A stretch of 38,631 nt of DNA from Flammula alnicola (Eukaryota > Basidiomycota > Agaricomycetes > Agaricales > Strophariaceae). Both the position numbers and the translations under genes were made by a program. Positions 33,938 to 38,631 of this stretch are shown here, one piece after another (position 1 is the first letter of the stretch; the number at the start of each line of letters is the position of its first letter). The stretch is taken from NCBI GenBank assembly GCA_015499995.1, contig JADNRV010000398.1, forward strand, positions 1 through 38,631. Direction: 5' to 3'. The notes below the pieces were generated by a model. It was not told the DNA's origin, ran no database searches, and worked only from the letters and a program-made list of their open reading frames with translations.

Positions 33938-34064
33938 GGCGGGAAGTAGGAGTCGCTGGGTATTTACTATTCAATCAGGAAAAAAGGATACTATGTAACT
34001 CACGTGGTACATATGCTCGAGCCTCGCTTTCTAAGTTTCTTACCCTTTTTCCACATCCTCAGTC

Positions 34065-35381
34065 ATGCCACCGCCAATACTGCGCAGCCTTCTACGAGCA
34101 ACACCCTCTATTGCCCCGGTTGCTCATAGAAGCGTCCTCGCGATTAGTGGACCCCAGTCAACGGAGTTCTGAACGGTCTCCTCGCATCCTCTGTCCATGA
34201 ACCAACCAGGAATCAATTCTCGACAATATTACACGCCCAGGCACGCACTCTCGTCCACTCTTGGACTCCGTTAAGTTGAACAATGCTGTCTCATATAGGC
34301 AGAGTCATGTACGATGTTTTTTGTACGCGACAACGGATGGATTTCTCTTGGAGTTTGACTCAAGGACATCTGAAGCGCCGCCATTGCTATCCTACTTGAA
34401 ACGTCATGTTCTGCGTTCAAAGGTGAAAATCCGCAGTGTGGCGGACGAATATGATGTCTGGGCTGCTTGGGTTCTTCAGAGGACCGGGATTGGGAAACGA
34501 AGAGGCAATGGAACTGGGCTCGAAGTGGAGCAGTGGAACCTGTCTGGAGTGAATCAGCTGAATGGCCATGGGGTACACAAGAATGCGTTATACAAGATAG
34601 AAGAGCTGTTGGTATGGGCGTAGGCTACTTGTGAAGAAGGGCGACTCTCGTAAGTCTTGTCTTCATCGCCTGTTTTCTTCGTAATAACATAGTGGTGCCA
34701 TGTCGGATATAGCCAGGAGGCCGCTACCCACATACTGTACCTTCAGATGAATATATCTCCATAGAATACTGCAAGCGTTCCTGAAGGAATTTTAGATATA
34801 CCCCTATGCAAGCGTTTCCAATGGATTCCAATCTCGATGTCATGGGTGCAGGTAAGTATTCCCTGCCTTGTATGCCTTTGAAGAACACAATTAATACTAT
34901 ATTGCAGTGGATTTTAGAAAAGGCTGCTATGTCGGTCAAGAACTCACTGTTGCACTTACCATACGGGTGTTATTCGTAAACGAATTATGCCTGTCACAAT
35001 ACAAAACCAGACGAGACGTTCGTTTAACTTTTACCAAGGCATCCATCTTTATACTCACTTAATATATCTAGAGCTTCCGAACCGCCTTCATTCCCCGAAA
35101 ATATCGACATCAAGGCCGTTAATGCAATGCTGAGCGGCAAGGCCGCGGCCGAGAGGACAGGCAAACTTCTTAGTACACAAAAAGCGTCGGTCTCGCGCTT
35201 TTACGTCTAGAACATGTAGCTGGCGTGCAAAAAGGGACCTCAAGCTTGATTTGAAGTTGCAGACGGAGATAAAGCATCAACATGGGCTGTCTCGCCTTGG
35301 TGGCCAGATTGGTGGCCGCACGAACCTCCACCGACAGAGGAGTACTCAGCTCCACTGAGCACAGGAATTTCCAAGGACTAG
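34065..35381 (+). CDS. IBA57: IBA57, mitochondrial Fe-S cluster assembly factor (many apparent frameshifts)
   Basis: Five exons can be followed: about 34065-34241, about 34299-34649, 34713-34851, 34908-35017 and 35072-35381. The protein starts MPPPILRSLLRATPSI (presequence-like), then SVLAISGPQSTEF, NGLLASSVHEPTRNQFSTIL, YATTDGFLLEFD and LLSYLKRHVLRSKVKI. The family signature KGCYVGQEL lies at 34919-34945, then TYHTGVIRKRIMPV. The end has VGLALLRLEHVAGV and SPWWPDWWPHEPPP before TAG at 35379. Iba57 is a GcvT-like protein that works with Isa1/Isa2 to make [4Fe-4S] clusters in mitochondria. At least eight points need one more base (34170, about 34320, 34470, 34626, 34760, 34777, 34804, about 34953, with more after 35174). 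The donor of intron 1 is not canonical as given. Confidence 0.8.
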
Positions 35382-35635
35382 CAGAAGACAATATTCGCGA
35401 CACATCCTGAAATAGCAGATTGAGGTAGACATACAATTCTTTATAGGACTGGTGGATTTACTTCTTACTACATACACCAAGGGAATATATTGAATGTCAG
35501 AACAAGCTGCTCTAGCCATGAATAATAACATATGTTACAAAATAATCAACAAGACTTCTTCAATGTGATCGTTTCCAATGATCGTTGACCGAGTGAACGA
35601 CTTGCAAGATTCTAACTTGTTGCACGAGAAAGCGA

Positions 35636-37356
35636 TTAATCTTCTGCGTCAGGTCCCGAGATAATAGCTTTGATAACCCCTTTGCCATCTTCGCTCTTTC
35701 CTGCGCGAGTGGCCCTGAATGCGACAATGGCTTCATCAAATTTAAACCTGATTGTACAGGGCAGTTTACGGTCAGTTCTCGAAGATATTGCTAGGTGTAG
35801 ACTCATACCGGTGAGTGACCAAAGGCTTGAGATCAATCTTTCCGCTGGAGACCAAAGAGATTGCAAGAGGATAATCGCCGGGCTACCAGCACAAAATTAG
35901 AAAAGGTAGATGAAGCGGTAAGGCAGAGCGTACGCCGTAGCGGAAAGACCCTTTGTAGTTGAGCTCTTTCGTCATTAGGAGGCCGAGGTTCACAGTTACA
36001 TTTGGGTTTCCCATTCCGACCTGGATGCAAATTCAAGTAAGCATAAATATGGCAAATTTTCATAAATATGTACTTACCTGCACGAAAGTCCCTCCTGACT
36101 TCGTGATGTAGAAGCCCGTTTGTATAGAGACCTCCGCTCCGCTAGCATCAATAACCAAGTCAATCGAGGATTTGCCCCTGTCGTCGATACCCAGCTCTTT
36201 CTTCATATTCGCGGCATTTCTCCTGCTGTAGTCGATTTTACTTTCTCCTTCCTCGGGCTTGAGTGGAAGATATGTTTCTGTAGCTGCGTAGTTCTTGGCA
36301 AATTCAAGGCGAGCAGGGACAATATCGACTGCTATGATGCGAGACGCTCCGATGGCCTTTGCAACGGCCATACAGAGAAGTCCCACTGGACCACAGCCAA
36401 AGACAGCAATTGATTGACTGGCACGGAGGCCGCCCAAATTGGAGACCGAGTGGACACCCACGGCAAGAGGCTCCATCTGACGCAAGAGATGAAGCAAATA
36501 ATTTCGGGGCGATCAAAGAATCTCACCATAGCACCATCCTCGAGGGAAAGATTTTCCGGGAGAGGATAAGCCAGATCAGCGGGTAAACGGTAATAGCGAC
36601 CCAATGTACCATCGTACGGGGGAGTAGCGGCGAAGACAATGTCTGGGCATAGCTAAACATAGAGGAACCGATTCAGTGGTAATTTTGAGACCTAGTACGA
36701 CATATTACTTGCCTCGTAGCGGCCAGCCTTGCAAGAATCGCAGGTGCCTGTATTCGCACTGTCAATAACAGTTAGGGAGAAAAATCACAAAATACTGACG
36801 GCAAGTAGCCCCCGGCTCCATCGCGACTCTGTCACCGACTTTGAGGTGTTTGACATCAGGCCCGACTGAATTACGTCGTTAAAATATGTCATTAGATGGC
36901 TTAGGATGAACCCACCCTTTGCAACGATCCCGGCAGATTCGTGTCCAAGTACCTAACGATGGGGTCAGATCAAATGAAATCAAGAATGTTACTTGTCTCA
37001 AACACACCATAGGATTCTCTACAATAAAATCTCCAATACGACCTTCAACGAGATAGTGAACCTATCATGTATTCAAGATCATCGAGAGCTTTGATTTCGA
37101 TAGAAATGAGTACATCTGATCCACAAATGCCTAATTAACAGAACAGATTAATTTAGATCCACAAAGAGGAGAGACGAGCTCACCTGTCTTCTTGACTGAG
37201 ACGAGAACCTCACTACCCTTGACTAGATAAAATCATCGTCAGCACGCAACAGATATGTAGAGCGAGACGTTGTAGAAACTCACTGTCAGGAATGGGGCGT
37301 TGCTCGTAAACGACGTCTTCAACACCGCGAAGGACGAAAGACGGGTTATCGGACAT
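35636..37356 (-). CDS. XYL2: Xylitol dehydrogenase (D-xylulose reductase), zinc MDR family
   Basis: Twelve exons give 372 aa: 37356-37284, 37222-37184, 37130-37114, 37061-37008, 36952-36916, 36865-36800, 36747-36713, 36652-36527, 36476-36078, 36020-35934, 35882-35809, 35747-35636. All phases agree. Catalytic zinc ligands are C40 (TGICGSDVHY), H65 and E66 (LGHESAG). Structural zinc cysteines are C95, C98, C101 and C109. The Rossmann motif is VFGCGPVG, and AVDIVPARLEFA carries the Asp that selects NAD+. FAATPPYDGTLGRYY and ELGIDDRGKSSIDLVIDASG are typical of sorbitol/xylitol dehydrogenases. It oxidises xylitol to D-xylulose in the cytosol. L-arabinitol 4-dehydrogenase or sorbitol dehydrogenase are the alternatives and cannot be excluded by eye. 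Intron 7 (36653-36712) is a GC..AG intron with donor GCAAGT. It is convergent with IBA57. Confidence 0.88.
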
Positions 37357-38027
37357 TTTGCTGTGATGGATGAAATGCACCGGGAAGTGGGGGGTAGAGA
37401 GAGTATGTGAAACTTGTTCTGGCCATCCCTGTGGTGATTATTTGAGTGGAACTAGTAAAGTGACGAAGATGAGCGGTCCGGCTGCCCCGACTACTAATGG
37501 CGTCGGGGATACGTCGGACCAATAACGGACCTTCGTACTCCTGTATCAGCCCAGATCAACTTGACAGCAACACTGACCAGCGACTGCAATATGTTCGACC
37601 TCGCCAAAATTATTCTTTCGACAGCAAGGGAGCCCGAACGTTCCGAATCAGTCTTGACGGACCCCACATATACCTCCTACTGGTTCTCTGCCTGTTGACT
37701 GGCTAACGGACTTATGATGGTCAAACTGCGCTACGAACCTTGCTAGTTGATATTAAGTATCCTGCAACCAACAGGCTCTCCCCGGGTTATTCCACCGATC
37801 GAATTGGAACTTCCAATGCTCCTGGCTTGCATTTCTCCTATATCCCAAGTCCTGGACTAGGCCAGAAGGACGATTATAGAAAGCTGTTCTCCTTTGGACG
37901 ACGCACTTTGCATCTTACAACCTCGTTTTCACTTCTACTCTCACCAATCAAGTTTCAACCGGATTGAAGCTTGTATTCATTCATTCAAACTTTATTATTC
38001 ACTCAAACCTTTATTTTCACCACCATC
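37357..38027. promoter_or_regulatory. Divergent region between xylitol dehydrogenase and kinase
   Basis: These 671 bp separate two head-to-head starts. The last 80 bases before the kinase ATG are A/C/T-rich with repeats of ATTCA and TTTATT, as in a fungal 5' UTR. The short open frames in it are not convincing. Confidence 0.4.
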
Positions 38028-38631
38028 ATGGGACGCATCGCCGCCACAGAACTTATGCCTGACTTCGGTGGCCGCACTCTGAGCAACGGCCGCTTCCAAC
38101 TTCTGGAAAGTCTGGGAGCTGGCGCTTACGGAAAAGTCTATCGAGCTATGGATACTTCTGGCCCTCTTTCTATGCCCAAGTTTTATGCAATAAAATGCCT
38201 CAACAAGCCGGAGCCGGGTTCTCATACCGATATTCTGCAGCAACGCGAATTCGCCCTTCACAGTCTAGTCTCAGGTCATCCGAATATCGTTACCTTCCAT
38301 CAGTACTTCTCCGACGAGCGCTATGTCTATGTCGTCTTGGATCTTTGCTCAGGGGGAGACCTATTTGCCGCCATCACGGAGAAGCATATCTTCCACAACA
38401 ATGGACGTCTCATAAGAACGGCTTTCATCCAGCTCATCGACGCCGTTCAGCACTGTCATGACTTGGGAGTCTTTCATCGTGACATCAAACCAGAGAACGT
38501 TCTCTGCTCCAAGGATGGTACGGATATACGCCTAGCCGACTTTGGACTGTCGATTAAGAGCCCAATCTGTCACGATTTTGGGTGTGGAAGTTCGTACTAC
38601 ATGAGCCCAGGTGCGTCTCTTTTCTCGCATC
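38028..38631 (+). CDS. Ran1/Sks1/Vhs1-type Ser/Thr kinase, 5' part
   Basis: The first exon runs from ATG 38028 to 38610, where donor GTGCGTC begins an intron; the rest lies beyond the window. The 194 visible residues are most of a kinase domain: glycine loop ESLGAGAYGKVYRA, catalytic K56 (FYAIKCLNK), GHPNIVTFHQYFSDERYVYV, LDLCSGGDLFAAITE, HRDIKPENVLC with D152, ADFGLS with D171 and GCGSSYYMSP. The RFQLLESLGAGAYGKVY start, GGDLF/AITE and the GxGSxYYMSPE loop are typical of fungal Ran1 (Pat1)/Sks1/Vhs1 kinases, which act in nutrient signalling, meiosis control and G1/S regulation. Frame and codon use are clean throughout, unlike IBA57 nearby. Confidence 0.88.
   Translation, partial: MGRIAATELMPDFGGRTLSNGRFQLLESLGAGAYGKVYRAMDTSGPLSMPKFYAIKCLNKPEPGSHTDILQQREFALHSLVSGHPNIVTFHQYFSDERYVYVVLDLCSGGDLFAAITEKHIFHNNGRLIRTAFIQLIDAVQHCHDLGVFHRDIKPENVLCSKDGTDIRLADFGLSIKSPICHDFGCGSSYYMSPGASLFSH

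Overview
The window looks like nuclear DNA of an intron-rich filamentous basidiomycete, probably an Agaricomycete. The evidence is the dense short introns (about 50-75 nt, GT..AG, CTAAC-type branch sites), compact divergent gene pairs, a basidiomycete-type beta-xylosidase and xylitol dehydrogenase, and a Ure2-class glutathione transferase. I assembled 14 genes by hand from splice sites and conserved protein motifs, plus one partial gene running off the right edge.

Layout. 0-2.9 kb: no supportable gene, but a perfect 36-bp AT-rich palindrome at 2006-2041. 2.9-7.9 kb: a compact block with a TVP38-type membrane protein (-), a small predicted mitochondrial membrane/coiled-coil protein (+), a PEX11-family peroxin (-) and a Tctex1 dynein light chain (+). 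7.9-16.5 kb: about 8.6 kb without a gene I can support, with a few exon-like fragments, short tandem repeats and two telomere-type TTAGGG units. 16.5-23.7 kb: a housekeeping block with an Rck2/Srk1-type kinase (-), splicing factor PRP31 (+), Fe-S scaffold ISU1 (-) and TFIID/SAGA subunit TAF9 (+). 24.6-27.8 kb: a secreted GH3 beta-xylosidase (+) and a SnoaL/NTF2-like protein (-). 27.8-30.4 kb: coding-like but unresolved sequence on the minus strand. 30.4-31.4 kb: a basidiomycete DUF6741-like protein (+). 32.2-35.4 kb: glutathione transferase (-), PET191/COA5 (-) and IBA57 (+). 35.6-38.6 kb: xylitol dehydrogenase (-) and the N-terminal half of a Ran1/Sks1-type kinase (+).

Functional themes. ISU1 and IBA57 both serve mitochondrial Fe-S cluster assembly, and PET191 serves cytochrome oxidase assembly. 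The beta-xylosidase releases D-xylose and the xylitol dehydrogenase carries out a later step of xylose catabolism; they lie about 8.5 kb apart. Six head-to-head pairs with 127-671 bp between start codons dominate the layout.

The most important technical observation is that four otherwise well conserved genes (PRP31 5' end, glutathione transferase, PET191, IBA57) need single-base restorations to keep frame. All are apparent one-base losses, nearly all explained by a run of identical bases being one too short. Large neighbouring genes (kinase, GH3, xylitol dehydrogenase) are intact. This points to local homopolymer under-calling in the assembly rather than pseudogenes, and it may also hide a real gene in 28-30 kb. 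I found no convincing mobile element, tRNA, rRNA, CRISPR array or wholly new system.
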